Positions 10,944 to 24,333 of a DNA stretch of 64,000 bases are shown in pieces. The position numbers were made by a program, and so were the translations under genes. Under the pieces are notes generated by a model, which was not told the DNA's origin, ran no database searches, and was given only the letters and a program-made list of their open reading frames with translations. The DNA lies in contig LODT01000018.1 in the NCBI GenBank assembly GCA_001606155.1, positions 1-64,000 on the forward strand, read 5' to 3'. How positions within the stretch are numbered: the stretch's first letter is position 1; every line of letters begins with the position of its first letter. Source of the stretch: Tieghemostelium lacteum (lineage: Eukaryota > Evosea > Eumycetozoa > Dictyosteliales > Raperosteliaceae).

Positions 10944-11165
10944 TTTTATTATAATTAAATAAATTGGTTTATTTCAGTGGTAATATTTATACATTAAATT
11001 TTGGTAACAATATAAGAATTCTAAGAAAAAAATATTCAATTTTAACATGCAAATTTTACCTGATTGATCAATTCAGGTAAATAAGTTTAAAATGATCATT
11101 TATAACCAATAGACACCTAATGTTTATGAATTCGTTTTCATTATCATGATAATTTATTAAATTAA

Positions 11166-11846
11166 TTATACAAATTTTGGTTTTGTATTATTAAAGTTTG
11201 AAGCAAGTACAACATCAACTTCTTTTTTAAATAATGGTAACTTTTCTAATGATTCATAATATCTGACAATATTTGGAAAATCATTATAGGATGGTAAGAA
11301 ACCATATTTGAGATATATTAACCATGTGAAAATACCAAAATCAGCAATGGTTAATTCATTAGCTGCCATAAATTGTCTTGTGGCTAGATGATCATTTAAA
11401 ACTTTATATAATCTTACTACTTCATTGTGAGATCTCTCTTTAGCATCTGGAATGTCTTTTGGTGCAAAATAGTGATAGTAACCAAACTCTGTTTGTTGAG
11501 GTGCAAAACTTGAATTGAACCAATATAACCATTGAATAGTCTCCCAATGATCTTTAGATCTACTAATTCTATCTGGTAGATATTTACCAGATTTCTCAGT
11601 AAGATATTGCATAATAGCACCAGTTTCAAATACACCAATAGTTTGACCATCTCTGTTATCAACAATAGCTGGTACTCTACAATTTGGATTAATCTTTTTG
11701 TAATCCTCAGAGTAGTGTTCACCAACCCATATATTTACTTTATGATACTGAACATCAATACCCAATGAATCCAATAATATATGTAGACCATGTGTTGATG
11801 GTGTATTATTTGAATACAAATTTAGTTTATTATTAATTGGTTCCAT
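11166..11846 (-). CDS. Glutathione S-transferase (YfcG/Ure2-like), tandem paralogue
   Basis: The gene encodes 226 residues and aligns end to end with the GST at 10266-10943. Conserved features are NPNCRVPAIVD (cis-Pro loop; Gly replaced by Cys), ETGAIMQYL and LTIADFGIFTWLIYL. Both proteins start MEPI-NKLNLYSNN. They differ most in the middle of the C-terminal domain (WFNSSFAPQQTEFGYYHYF against WHNSSFAPFLSEFCTNHYF), which lines the hydrophobic substrate pocket, so substrate use may have diverged. It is intronless, and both genes probably have their own promoters given the 223-bp spacing. Confidence 0.9.
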   Translation of the reverse strand: MEPINNKLNLYSNNTPSTHGLHILLDSLGIDVQYHKVNIWVGEHYSEDYKKINPNCRVPAIVDNRDGQTIGVFETGAIMQYLTEKSGKYLPDRISRSKDHWETIQWLYWFNSSFAPQQTEFGYYHYFAPKDIPDAKERSHNEVVRLYKVLNDHLATRQFMAANELTIADFGIFTWLIYLKYGFLPSYNDFPNIVRYYESLEKLPLFKKEVDVVLASNFNNTKPKFV

Positions 11847-12148
11847 TCTATTTTAGATTCCTAATCTTTGTTTTATCTTTGTCTTTATTGTTCAATTCAA
11901 ATGACCAAAACAACCTATTTATATTTATTCAAAACATCTCTGATCAAATCCCAGGGAAATGAAGTCAAAATCGATGGAAGGGTGTTCGTTGTTACTTTGA
12001 AAAATTTTCATTGAAATAAAAAAAAAAAAAACTCTTTTGATCACTATGAAATTCATAATGAATCTTACCCAAAAGTAAGATATTTATAATTTGATATAAC
12101 TTTAGTTTTATTCAGATATTTTCCAAAATTTTTTTTTTATAAAGTTAG
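11847..12148. other. Divergent intergenic region
   Basis: Three hundred bp between the GST start (-) and the next start (+), with A and T homopolymers (12017-12030, 12128-12138). No further signal was found. Confidence 0.5.
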
Positions 12149-15100
12149 ATGTCCAGACAATCAATAACACACAGTAAAATTGAATTTGATATAATAAAAA
12201 TAGATAGAAAGGATTTTAATTCTATTAAAGATTATTTTAAATCAATTTTTAATTTAATAAATTTAAAGGTATATATATATATATATATATTGTAGTTTCA
12301 AAATATTAATAAATACTGATTTGTGTATAAATTTAGAATGAAAAAGATAGAGAATTAACAGAACTATGTACATTAATAACTACAGTTCAAACTAATGAAA
12401 ATGAAGTTTTATCAACTAAATACTATGCAGAATCACTTTATGAATGGTTTAGAGATAATCATGAGGAGGTAAATACATTTTGTAGAGATGTATTGTCAGA
12501 GTATTTTTATTCAGATTTAGAGTACTTTAGATGGTGGTTTAAATCTGATGTAAATGATGGTCATAAAGTATTACTATTAAAGATGTTGTATAGACATTGG
12601 CAACATCAGAGACAGGTAGAGACATTATTTAGTATTGGGTTAATGGAAGTACTCAAACTGTCACTTAGAGACAAAAGTGAAGGGATAAAAAATTTAGGAT
12701 ACACCCTGCTATTGGAAAATGGAACATTTCATAAACTGTGTTTTACAGTTTTGGTAAATGATGGTTTTATAGAGGATATAATTGATATATGTCTAACTAA
12801 TCAATTAACATTGAAGAAAATTGATAGTTTTAGTGAACATCCACAAATTTCAATGTTAATTGGATTGTTAAATAGTGTGGGTGCTTGTAGTGGTAATGGT
12901 AATATTACTAAAGCGGTGAATGACAAAATATTGAAATTGGTTGAACATTGGAAATGTGGTCATTCTGTATTCCTAATAAATGAAATTATTCATTATTATC
13001 AAGATTATAAAAATTTTCCAAAGAAATATTATAATCTCTATAGAGATTTGATTAATGTTTCAATGAGATTGGATACATTCTATCATTTTAATCAAGACTA
13101 TATATCAGCATTGAGAATTTCAAGATTTGATATACTGTCTCTGGATTCTTGGAAAGAGTTGGTACAATCAAGAGACTCTTTTGAAAAATTTCATAAATTG
13201 TCATTGGTACTTTTGACTTTGGATTCGCTAGAATATACCAAACCATACATCAAAGAAATATCTGATATCTTTTCAAGTTCAATATCATTTATATTGGCAA
13301 TGGGTGAAATGACTGGTAATTCTAGGTTACCTTTGATGGTAATGAACACTATCAAAAAGTATCTTGTAGATCTATGTAATTGTACACCTGATTTTATAAT
13401 CACTCTTTTTGATTATATCTTAAAATCCTATAAGATTTCAATTTCATCTTTTGATACAATGACAATCTCTCTTCTAAATGATCTTAGATTATTGTATAAA
13501 TCTAATGATATGATAAAGGGAAGAGAGGATCAAGTTTTAGATATATTCACCAAATCAATGGATATCGTGGTAAAATTGGATATTCAACCTAAATTTGATG
13601 AAAAGAAAGTTGAACTGATTATATCTTTGGTCAATGTAACTTCTGATCTATTATTATACTGTACCAGACTGACATCAGAACATTGTCAAAAGTATCTAAA
13701 TTTGACAATGAAAATGGTTACCTCTATAGATGTAAGCTATAAATGTATTTATCTTACATTTGAGGTTATTAGTAATTTAATTTCAACTCTTGACAATCCA
13801 CAAGATGTAAAACCTAAATTACTGGAGTTTATTGGGAAGGTATATCTTATTCCTATGCACTGCACCTGGCATGGTCATGTAAACTCACTTATCAAACCAT
13901 TGTTATCATTGTATAACCTGTATCAGAGATCACCAGATGTTGGAATTCTATTATACCTGGCTTTTGAAATCACCTATAGTATCTTGATAAAAGAAAGCAA
14001 TAGTAAAGAAGTAAATAGTATTGAACAAATGTTGTTATCAGATACAGTAGATTTGATATTATATTTACTAGAAGAATACAAAATAGAATTACATGAAATG
14101 GAAAATGTTAACAAACTCATTTCCAATTCGATTTCTTATATATTCAATGAGGTGATGGTATCAAATTCCAAAGAAACTAAAAAGTTTTTATTGGTTTTAT
14201 TAGAGTGGTTTGATTCACAAAAGTCCTTTGAGATTGCCAATGGATATAATAATGTTCTTGTAAAAAGTGGTTCACAAGTAGAATATTACAAGTTAAAGAG
14301 ATCATTTAATGACAGTTATAAAATAGATTACCAATATACACTTGTTGGAATTCTTACTAAAGCCACTGTATCGTCAGGTGAATACCAACAAAGTCAAAGT
14401 TTCCATTTAAACTATCTTCATTCATTCTACCATGCTTTAGCATATTTTGAAAAATTGTCAAAAACCAATCCAGAACTTTTTGACCTATTTTTCCAAAAGT
14501 TACCTATACTCTTAGAAAGTATATCCACTGATAACTTCCAAGAGATTCTTCAAGAGCTAACTGCAATCTGTAAAGTATTTCCAAAAGCTATGGTTGAGTT
14601 GGTTAATAGATACTTTGATATCACGAATCTTAGTCTATTCAGAAACGATACTCTAACTAAACTCATTTTGCAACTAGACAAGAACCTAGGTTTCCAATAT
14701 TTGGAAACTATAAAGAGAACTCTAATTGAAGTAGTTAGAGTTCAACCACCACATTTATCATTTGGGTGTATTCTAATTGAATTTTTAATTAAAGAATTTG
14801 GTAAATCATCAGTTGATGATGATACACTACATAAACTATTGGATATCCTTCAGATTGAATCTGTACCCAATCAATCATCTACACTTGTTACACTATATAA
14901 ATTGGTACCTGACCAATGTAAAAACTCACTTAAATTCAATAGTGTATATAACAATCTATCCATTCGACAGAAATATAAATTCAATCAACTCAATCCAGAA
15001 TATATGGAATTTCTTGAATTGAAGACATCAAATATAGACAATACACCACCTCTCTCTAATCTATTGTATTGTTATATTCTGGAATTAGCTTATATGGGTA

Positions 15101-16353
15101 TAACTATTGACAATTCATCAAAACTAAGAAATTGGATAATATATTGCGGTATGGTAAACTGGACATTTTTCAAAGTGGTTCAATCCATTTTAAATAAGTA
15201 TCCACCTAAAACCTACTCTCTAGTAAATTTACAATCACCTTACAGTCTCATTACAAAACTAAAGACATTAAATAGCTCACAACATCTACAATTGTCATTA
15301 TTAGACAGATATAATCAAGTATCAAAAGATGTAACTACTCTACATTTAGAATATACATCTAAATTCATTAGTTCTCAAATTCAATTAATGAATTTATGTA
15401 CATTGTATATCAGTACCTATAATATATGTTTCACAATACCATTCTGGAAGAACATATTAGAAAACAGTCCTAATCTCACAACTATCTATGCACAACTCTC
15501 TGACAATACTGTACCTTATTATACAGCAAATCAACTATCAACAGAGAATTTTAGTCCTCAATCATTACTCTACACATTTTTAGATGAAACACTCATAAAT
15601 CAACCAGTTACTTATTTGTATTGGGAATTCAAATACAATGACCATAAACTAATATCAAAATTATGTTCATCAATCACTTCTAAATTCAAAGGCTTGAAAT
15701 TTGATTTCAAATTGATATGTGGTGAACATGGACTTTCAAGAAAGCCTCCACCTCCAGATGCACCATTTGAAGGATTCTTTAATAGTTCATTGATTAGTAA
15801 AGTACTAATTAGAGATCTTAGTATGAAAGCACCATTACTAGAAACTCTATCTAATGTAACTGAATTTGTAATTTCTGAAATGAATAGACCTCTACCATAT
15901 ACAACCCAGCCACTGGAAAATCTCATAAATCAAAATATATATACACTTAAAGTTATGGAGATTACTCTATTCTATTCAGAAGCTTTAAAGATATTACTGG
16001 AATGCATTCCACAATGTAAATCTTTAATATCTCTCACACTCAGATTAGATCCACCATTCCTACAAAAATATTTTTTGACAAGAGAACAGTTTCAACAAGC
16101 ACAAGAAAATGCACAACCACTATCAACAAACCAATCTGATAAAATTAATTCGCTTAAACTCTATAAACCAATTTCAGAGATTTTATCAATACTCAATCAA
16201 TCACCATCCCTTCTCACCATTCATCTATTTTCATCCCTTCCATCCAAAAACATCCTCTTCAACTGGAATGAAATTGAAAACCTTTTACAACATTCCATTT
16301 TCCAACCTCTTGATAGAAACTTTAATTTATCAACTTTAGTTAGAAAATTATAA
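12149..16353 (+). CDS. Large helical/LRR-like protein, function unknown
   Basis: The proposed structure is join(12149..12268,12337..16353), giving 1378 residues. Exon 1 starts MSRQSITHSKIEFDIIKIDR; its GTATAT donor and the AG at 12335-12336 join two phase-0 exons and add 92 residues ahead of the in-frame TTG at 12493. The first two thirds are Leu/Ile-rich amphipathic helices resembling a HEAT/ARM-like solenoid. The last 400 residues contain LRR-like stretches (LRDLSMKAPLLETLSNVTEF, LISLTLRLDPPFL, LLTIHLFSSLPS). There is no signal peptide or membrane span. The gene at 16869-20659 has a similar size and plan and converges on it; whether they are homologous needs a profile comparison. I do not recognise the family. 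Confidence 0.75.
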
Positions 16354-16868
16354 TTGAATTGTGATTATATTCCGCATTAAATTTGTAAATTTCAGAAACT
16401 AATTATATAAACGGTTGAACTGATGTATAAACTGATTAACTATTAATCATGTGTTTATTTAGTATTATGTAATTCAATAGTTATGGGATTACGTCTATGA
16501 ATCTTATATGTCTTAAAGTCTTGAGAATATTCTCTATTAAAACCCATTTTGAAACTAATCCAAACAAATTTCAATATTTCCCATTTACTGTAAATCATTC
16601 AAGATGACCATAAAGCCTATCTCCTTCCGATACCTTTTCTATTGCCATCTGTATTCATAGTGATAAGATCAAAAATCTTTTTTTCTGAATTAATATTAAT
16701 ATTTCTATTCTGGAGATTCTAGTAAAATCCAATGAAATACCATGATATTCTTTCACCTTGATATTTTGTCTAATTGTACAACTATCCAATTTTTATGTTA
16801 ATAAATTAGATATTTTTAGATAAATAATATCTAGAAAAATATAATTCTATGAAATATAGTAACTTTTT
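16354..16868. other. Convergent intergenic region
   Basis: A 515-bp spacer between two converging stop codons, so it should hold both 3' ends. No conserved coding or repeat sequence is visible. Confidence 0.5.
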
Positions 16869-19800
16869 TTATTGATATTTGATAAAATGATAATTATTCA
16901 AAGGATGAAAATCACCACAATTTAATTGATGAATATCAATTATACAAGGTACTTTAGTAGTTTTATAATTGCCATAATATCCTGTAGTACCACCTTCAAA
17001 TATTTTAAGTGACTTGATGGTTGGATTTTGATTAACAGTTGATAAAATACTATCAATTGCTTGTTTTGGTGATGATAAATATTGAACAGATCCATTAATG
17101 ACCATTTGAAATTTTTTTAAATTTGGTTTTTTAATAATATCTTTGATTGCAAGTGTGGGATCATAATTACTAATATAACTAAATGATTGCAATTCAATTT
17201 CAGGTGACATTACAAATTTGGATAGATTAGCAAGCAGATAATCCTTGGAATCAGCCGATACTGTCATTGATTTCAAGTTGAGGAACATATCTGATTTTAT
17301 TTGATAGAGATAAAAGGAATATCTTTCTAGAATCAAATGAGTGCATGTTGTGGTGAGAGGTCTAATAACATCGATTTTAATTGGTAAGTCCATTGTTAAG
17401 TGTAGTGATATTTGGTATTTAAATGTTTTAGGGTGAGCTACTTCATGATTTTTTATAAGTTGGAGTGCTGAATCTATTAGTTGAATAAATTGTCTATCAA
17501 AAGTGACCAGATATTTAAATTTTAGTTGTTTTAATGTTTCAGTATTGTTGGAAAAAAGTTTTTGTAGAATATTACTAATATGTGATATTCTATTGAGATT
17601 GATATCTATAGTATTGATTGAGAATTTAAATGATTGAAGAGTATGGCAATGATTCATCATATTAGATATACAACTAAGTAGCATATCATCTCTGATTTCA
17701 ACAGATAAATGTGTGAGATTTGTCATTTCTTTATCAACTAGATACACCATATGTTTTTGAATCTGAAGAGATGATAGTTGATAGAATACATCTTCAACTT
17801 GTTGATAATGAAATCTTTCAAGATCTCGATAGTTTAAATGGTGGCACCCAAGTGACATGAACGACCATACTCCTCTTGAAAGCTGGTACTTGGTATTTAA
17901 GTGTTTATGAATTTGTATTTTATAGTCTCTAAATGATAGACAAACACTTTTAAAAAACAATTTAGATACCAACGACAGTGAGAGAATATCAGATGGTGAT
18001 GTTGTTTTATCACGACAGATAAATGACACAAAGTTATGAATAATCAGGTTCTGAACATAAGGTGTTTGTGAGTTGAGATTCTGTTCTTGTTGGTTGATAT
18101 CATTAAAAGATAACCCAGAAATTGATTTATCATTAAGATATTCCAAAACTCGAATTTCATTCTGTTTTATGTATCTAAGGATACTCTTTTTTGAGAAGAT
18201 ATCCAATGATTGAAACTGTTTCAAGAGAATGTCTTGAAGTGATTGATCAATTGATTTAAATGGTTTGAAATACATTATTATCATCTTGATTTGATACATT
18301 AGAAGATCGGGCAATATATTCATTTTGATAATACCTGTAACCAATCGATTGTGAATTCTAATGATATCTTCTTGTGGAATGTCAATTGAGTTATTATTTT
18401 TATAGAATAGAAGTTGATGAATCTCATTAAATTGATTGAGATTGTAGGTAAACTTTTGTGTTTCTATAAAATCAGAATCAATATACAAGAGTGAATCTAT
18501 GAATGATTCATAAACCAATGTAAAGTCATGTAGACTTCTCAATAGATTTGATGAGATTACTTTTAAGCCATCTGGTATACATGAATATTTAGAAATGACT
18601 TGAAAGTAGTTGGAATGCAATTTAAAAATTTGTGAATCCAAATTGATAAATCTATATAACCCATCCAATATCTTTAGAGTTCTAAAAGGTGTATTCATGA
18701 ATTCTCTTGTAGAAGGTTTCAATTCAATCATTGAATTAATATACTCTTGAATATACTTTTGACCAATTTGATCCAAATCAATGAGATGTTTGAATATTTT
18801 AACGAATTGATCGGAATCAGTTAAAAGCTCTTTCGTTTGTTTAAAGAGATAGTTAATCTCTTTGATATCCTTAATGAATGGGTATATGATATCCAATTTA
18901 ACAGGTGATTCCCATGACTTATTAATATCAATAGACTTTACAAATGATCTAATAGTCTTTTCAAAAATCTGATGAGCTTCTTTAGGATTCTTTACTTTTA
19001 GAATACTATAAAACTTTAGAATGGTAATATAGAATGATTCATCTCTGACCAACCATTTCTTGTTACTGTTTATAGCATCAATAAACTGAGGAACCATCTT
19101 GGGGTACTCTGAAACCTTTTCATATTTCATAAAGAACTCTAACAAGTAACAAAAATGTTCTGGTGATATTTTACCAATTTCCTTGATTTGGTTGTACAAG
19201 CTATTAGAGTTTTCATGTGTTTTCATGGAATTCAAAATGGGTGGTTTTAAAAGTAACTGATTGAGGTATACCATAAAGTTACATGGCTTTTGAACAAACT
19301 GATTTACAATCTCTGTGAAATTTGAGAGTGTATACTGACTATTTGATGCAAGTAGAGTGATATAGAACTCATATATCACTTGATGTGATCTTTCCTTCTT
19401 TTCATTAATCTTAGATTCAACAACAATATAGAATCTAAGCTGATTAAAGTCCTTTTCATTAGCAATACCATATCTTTCAATATAGTCACCCCATACACTA
19501 AACAAGTATAACAAATTTGGTTTTGGAATAGTCTTAATTAGAGCAGCTGAAAACTCATCATATATAGCCTGTAAATTATCTCTAGCAAAAGTACTATCGA
19601 TAACATGTTGAGCAAAGCAGAGAAACCGAATTACACCCTCCTTGTTTTTACGTTTAGATTTCCAATCTTTATAGAATTGCAAAACTTCTTTTTCAATGAC
19701 CTTTTTACCATAGTATTCATTGAGATAGTAGAGATAGTTGGGTGGTCTATAGATTTGTTGTGAGTAACTGTTTGCTAATAGGATATTGGTTAACTTTTTT

Positions 19801-20659
19801 GGTTTCCTATAATCATTTCCTATAAAAGATCTTAATCTATAAGATGAACCATATGTAAATATCAATGGGATCAATTTAATATAGTCATCTTTTAGACTAT
19901 CAATATCCCTTTTTGTCAGATTCTGAAATGTCATCATACATAGATATGAAATCAAACGTTCCATAACACTTTGAGAACCTAGTACTTCACCTCCTTTTAA
20001 AACCACTTGAATTATATATCTAATTGTGTGTGCTGTAAATTTTTCTTTTCTTATTAAATCAGCTCTAGTAGTGAAATCATTTTCTATTTTATCAATTGGC
20101 ATTATAAAACCATCAGAGAAATAGATTGTATTTACAATAGAGTCCACAATATATAACCATTTCTGATTTGCAGTTGTATAATTTAGTGTCTATTATTAAA
20201 ATAGTTAGTTTATTATCTCTATGTGTCTATAGGTAATTTTAGAAATGATCTTACATTAACAATTGTAGATAGAGGTAAAATAGTTTCATTTATTGGGTTA
20301 AATTCATTAAAGAAGTGAGTTGTAACACCAGAAGTCGAATCTAACAGTAGAGTTTGAATAATTTTGGGATCATTAGATTCTAATAATTTACGAAATATTG
20401 ATTTTCCAAAGAGTATTTCAATTTTGTCATAACACTGTAATAACATCAATACTCTACTATGTTGTATGTTGTAGGTATTGGGTTGAAATTCGTCAAACCA
20501 CTTTAAGAATTTTGACATGAACATATAGTCTATCTTTACACTATTTAAAATAGGTCCAATGAGTTTTTTGAGAACATCAGTATTACGTTCATTGAGTAAT
20601 TCATTTACTGATTTTGAAAATTCAACTATGTAATTGTTAGAATTTGATACAAGTATCAT
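16869..20659 (-). CDS. Large F-box-like/LRR-like protein
   Basis: The proposed structure is complement(join(16869..20189,20255..20659)), 1241 residues. The 65-bp intron has a GTAAGA donor and the acceptor AATAATAG; the junction reads LPLSTIVN/TLNYTTANQKW. The N-terminal 700 residues are helical and low in recognisable motifs. Around residues 740-780 a segment SPSDILSLSLVSKLFFKSV resembles an F-box core, and it is followed by LRR-like stretches (LTHLSVEIRDDMLLSCISNM, LKQLKFKYLVTFDRQFIQ, IKSLKIFEGGTTGYYG). This order (F-box then LRR) would suit an SCF substrate receptor, though the long N-terminal region is unusual. It is about the same size as the converging neighbour at 12149-16353. Confidence 0.7.
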
Positions 20660-20883
20660 ATTTAATAAAGGTGTAAATAAATCTTGGAAATAAATAACAA
20701 AAAAGAAATTCTCAGAAAAAAAATTGTAATTTAAAAAAGTTCAGATTAGTCTGTCAATATGAGATTTGAAAAAAATAGCTTAAAAATAATCTAAAAATAA
20801 ACTAGAGTTAATTTGTAAAATAACTAAACTAATAGTTTTTTTATTTTTTTATTAATTTTAATTGTGAAAATTTTTTTGTTCAA

Positions 20884-22064
20884 ATGATTAATTGGTTATA
20901 TTTAATAAATATTTTATTATTATTATTTGTTAAAATAATAAAATCAGATCCCAATTGTATAATAGGGGGTATAGAAGCTGATTCCTGTGTAAATTCAAAA
21001 TATATATTCAATGGAAATAATTATGTTATTCAACAAAAAATTGATTTAATTAATGGGACTGTTTTGGAATTTGGTGAAAATACAACTGTATATTTTGAAA
21101 GATCATCTTCTATCCATTTTTATTGCAATCCAGGTCTTGAATACCATTATAACATAGATTGTATACAAATTATCATTAAAGGTAACGTCAGTTCAAATGC
21201 TGCATTTTTCACTGCTGATGTAAATTTAGTTAATATATTAAATGAATATGACGATTCGCCTAGTAATATTTTTTTTGGAGAAATTACATCAACACAAACT
21301 GCTGATTATTCTGATAATTCAACAACACTGACTTGGCCATTATTCTATTTAAATATCACAACAAATGATCAATATAATTGCACTTATCTTTGTGCAAAAA
21401 GGGCTAATGTTCTATTTACTATTGCAATAAAATGTAGTATGTATTTTTAAATTTTATTTTTTGATAATATACTAATTTAAACTAAAATTTAGAAAAACAA
21501 CCAATTTCAAGAGCCATTGATATAAATGTTACTCATTCTTATTGTCAAAATGATTATTCTGGTTTTGTGGCTATTATAGATGAAGGGATAACGAACTATT
21601 CTGTTCCTATAGAATCATTCTATATAAAAAATTATTTAGTAGATCCACAACAAGGTCAAGGTCCATATATGATATCTGGTGGATTTTATCTAAGAATCTA
21701 TCCAGGATTTGATTTCAATTATACTTTCAATGATTTTGGTTATATGATTTCTCAGAAAACATATAATGAGTGAGTATTAACTTCAAATTATTTAAAAATT
21801 AATTCAAACTAATCTTTTGTTCAATATAAATCTAATAGGAAATGTGGACCAATTATTAAAGTTACCTCATCTTACACAATTCTTACCCCTTATGGTGTTG
21901 TACCATTACCACCAACAAGTCCACCAAATACTGCCACTCCAACAAATACACCAAATTCACAAGAAACCAATAGTGAAGATGTTAATGTTTCATCTTCAAT
22001 CAAAATTTCTTTAAATCTTTCCATTCTAATCTATATCTTCATTGCTTATGTTCTAAATCATTAA
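20884..22064 (+). CDS. GPI-anchored-type surface glycoprotein
   Basis: Three exons, join(20884..21436,21493..21769,21839..22064), give 351 residues with consistent phases (donors GTATGT and GTGAGT). The parts are a signal peptide (residues 1-22, ending at KIIKSDP), an ectodomain with paired cysteines (DPNCIIGG, CNPGLEYHYNIDC) and many NxS/T sites, a Pro/Thr-rich stalk (VPLPPTSPPNTATPTNTP), and a hydrophobic C-terminal tail (ISLNLSILIYIFIAYVLNH). That order is typical of GPI-anchored proteins. A frameshifted paralogue lies at 24877-26060 and an exon fragment at 4.6 kb. The ligand or role is unknown. The intact frame across three exons argues that this copy is functional. Confidence 0.8.
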
Positions 22065-22160
22065 TAAAAATTATTTGTTGAATTATTATTTGTATTTTGA
22101 TAATTGTACAACATGTTGGATGGAAAAATAATTTATTGATTAGTATCTTAATTATAATAA

Positions 22161-22580
22161 TTAACCACAACAAGATCTTGATTTTTGTTTTGAAGTCAAA
22201 AGTGAAGTATTTTCATCATAATTATCTAAAGTACTACTATTTCTATCTGATTTCTTTACAATTAAATGTAAGATTTTATCAAAACTTGTATCTACATCAA
22301 TAGAATCTTTTGCAGATACCTGTGCTGAGAATACAATATTATTCAATTGACAGAAACTGTTAATGTAACTGTCCTGAACTTTCTTTCTAATACCTCTATC
22401 TAATTTATTGCCTAGTAATGCTATTTTACCTCTATATGTAGTATCTCTTAAATGTTTAACATCAGTTAGATAGTTAAATGAATCAACATCATTTACATCA
22501 TAAACCAATACCAATAAATTCGTACCAATACATTGGTAATTGTGTTTTTATATCTAATTGTCCACAATCCCAAACCTATT
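22161..22580 (-). pseudogene. Rab-like small GTPase, 3' part only
   Basis: The minus strand encodes the second half of a Rab-type GTPase: a switch-II-like start VWDCGQLDIKTQLP after an AG acceptor, then LVYDVNDVDSFNYLTD, the G4 motif as LLGNKLD, a G5-like VSAKDS, and a Cys-Cys tail ending SRSCCG, which suits prenylation. The exon carrying the P-loop (GxxxxGKS/T) is absent upstream, and the frame breaks near 22,520 relative to the second copy (26302-26590), which keeps IYHISTNLLVLVYDV. Four bases appear lost here. It is best read as a truncated gene carried along in the duplicated block. Confidence 0.65.
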
Positions 22581-22689
22581 AATTTTATAATAACATTAGT
22601 ACAAATCTCTAATACACATATATAAAAGTGTAAAATAAACCTACTTATAGTGGCTAAAAAAAAATTACTATTTTGCACTGAAAGTTATT

Positions 22690-23285
22690 GCCAAACTAAA
22701 GTGGTGATATATACTAATAAGCTCACCTATGCACAAAGAGATGCATTAGATCACTCAAAGGTGTGTTATTGTGCATTATACAACAAGATTAAATTTGAAT
22801 AATTTTAACTAATTTAAGTTGGCCGAATACAAAGAGATCCACAAATACTCCCATGAAAATATCATGAAAACATATAACTATCTTTGCTGGGTGAATACTG
22901 TTGACTGGAACAAGTAGGTGTTTTTAGATGAAGTACATTTTAACTCCAGGGATTTAAGGAAAGGACGTACATGGTGTCATAGTCCGAGAAAAATCATGTA
23001 ACCACTGATACTGATAGTACTAATCAATATAATACTGCTTAATTTATATTGAACCCTGCGATTGATGGTATATATCTCCTGTTGATATGTTAATGATGGA
23101 TAATGCAGCAATTCATCATGCTGAAGATACTCCGCTCTATTGAACTGTTACCTGCTTATTCCTCCAAATTGAATCCAATTGGCTCCTTTGTAAAAAATCT
23201 TGTTGTGTTCGAACAACATAAAAGGGATCTCAGTGATTTGGTAAATGCAGGTACACCAGTATTACTCAAGAGACTATATCTTTAA
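22690..23285 (+). mobile_element. Tc1/mariner-like (IS630 superfamily) transposase remnant
   Basis: Pieces in the plus strand match the DDE_3 catalytic core in order: VFLDEVHFNSRDLRKGRTW at about 22,920 (first Asp), MDNAAIHHAEDTPL at about 23,097 (second Asp) and LLPAYSSKLNPIGSF at about 23,148, where the family usually has NPIE; Gly stands where the catalytic Glu is expected. Stops and frame changes separate the pieces, so the element is dead. Upstream, YKEIHKYSHENIMKTYNYLCW suits the segment before the first Asp. Terminal inverted repeats were not identified. Confidence 0.6.
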
Positions 23286-23379
23286 GTTCTTTTGTAAATC
23301 TCTTAGGTACTGGTCACAAATAAAAAATAAAAAACTTTAATTTTTGGCAAAAAAATCACCAATCAAAATCAAAAAAACG

Positions 23380-24333
23380 TTTGTGTTACCTCATTCTGCT
23401 ACTGTTAGAGGAAAAAACTGAGGTTAACAGTGGAAATGTATCTTCAGAATTTCCAAGGCAAATAGGAAAAAACATTTCTGTTCTGGAAGTATGTGAAACA
23501 ATCCTTTATTTAGCTGGATGAAATACCTATGATTACATCTACGAACCCTCTCATAAATCTCTGAATGGTAACTACAAAAACTTGGTATATTTGTGTTACC
23601 TCATTCTGCTACTGTTAGAGACCACTCCCCAGCTACCTAGATATCAACCAAACAAAAGGAATGGAACTGTTCTCTCGATTGGGAAAATCTAGTAAACAAA
23701 AACCTGTTGTAGTTTTAATATTAGATGAAATGCATATTACACCAGTTCTGAACCACATATCAGGCACACATCTATACGTTGAATTTAACGTTGAACATCA
23801 GAATATCGTAAATCAACAGTTCCACATGCATTAGATACATATAAGATAAATACATTTGACCCAATGGTTATACCAAAGTTTGTTGGCATTGTGTTTTGCT
23901 TGGTGTTAGGACACAAATGGAAAACATTAAGGATGATGAGATGAAATTATATGGAATAGGTCTCTTGGAAAATGGGAAGTAGGGAATAATCTAGTTGATA
24001 TAGACTCTTCTGAAGCAAATCCATATGCATATCCTTAACACTCAATACCAAAGAATTACTTAGCAAAAATATAAAAGAATAACTGGTTGTTAATATATTT
24101 ACCCCCGGTCAGGTATTGGATGTTTCACTCTACATCATTTCAATAGGTCCACCAACACTTTAGAGATCTATGATTTTATCCAAAGACTCAAGGTATAGAA
24201 AATTTTAATGGAAGAGGTACAAAAATTGGCATGGACTTTTCGATGTTCAATGAGGAACGTATTAATAATGTTCACCCAACAAAACACTATCGTAGAGGTT
24301 CTGTAACAATGATTGGAGGAATTTATGAGTGAG
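23380..24333 (+). mobile_element. P-element/THAP9-like transposase remnant
   Basis: Broken frames carry VLPHSATVR (family pattern LPs-x-TLR), then MELFSRLGKSSKQKPV followed by VLILDEMHITPVLNHISG, which matches the catalytic DEM segment of P-element/THAP9 transposases. Downstream come IVFCLVLGHKWK, DEIIWNRSLGKWEVGNN and MDFSMFNEERINNVHP. The VLPHSATVR codons occur twice as an exact 31-bp direct repeat (23380-23410 and 23590-23620), a partial internal duplication. Many stops show it is decayed. Assignment to the P superfamily rests on short motifs and is moderate. Confidence 0.45.
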
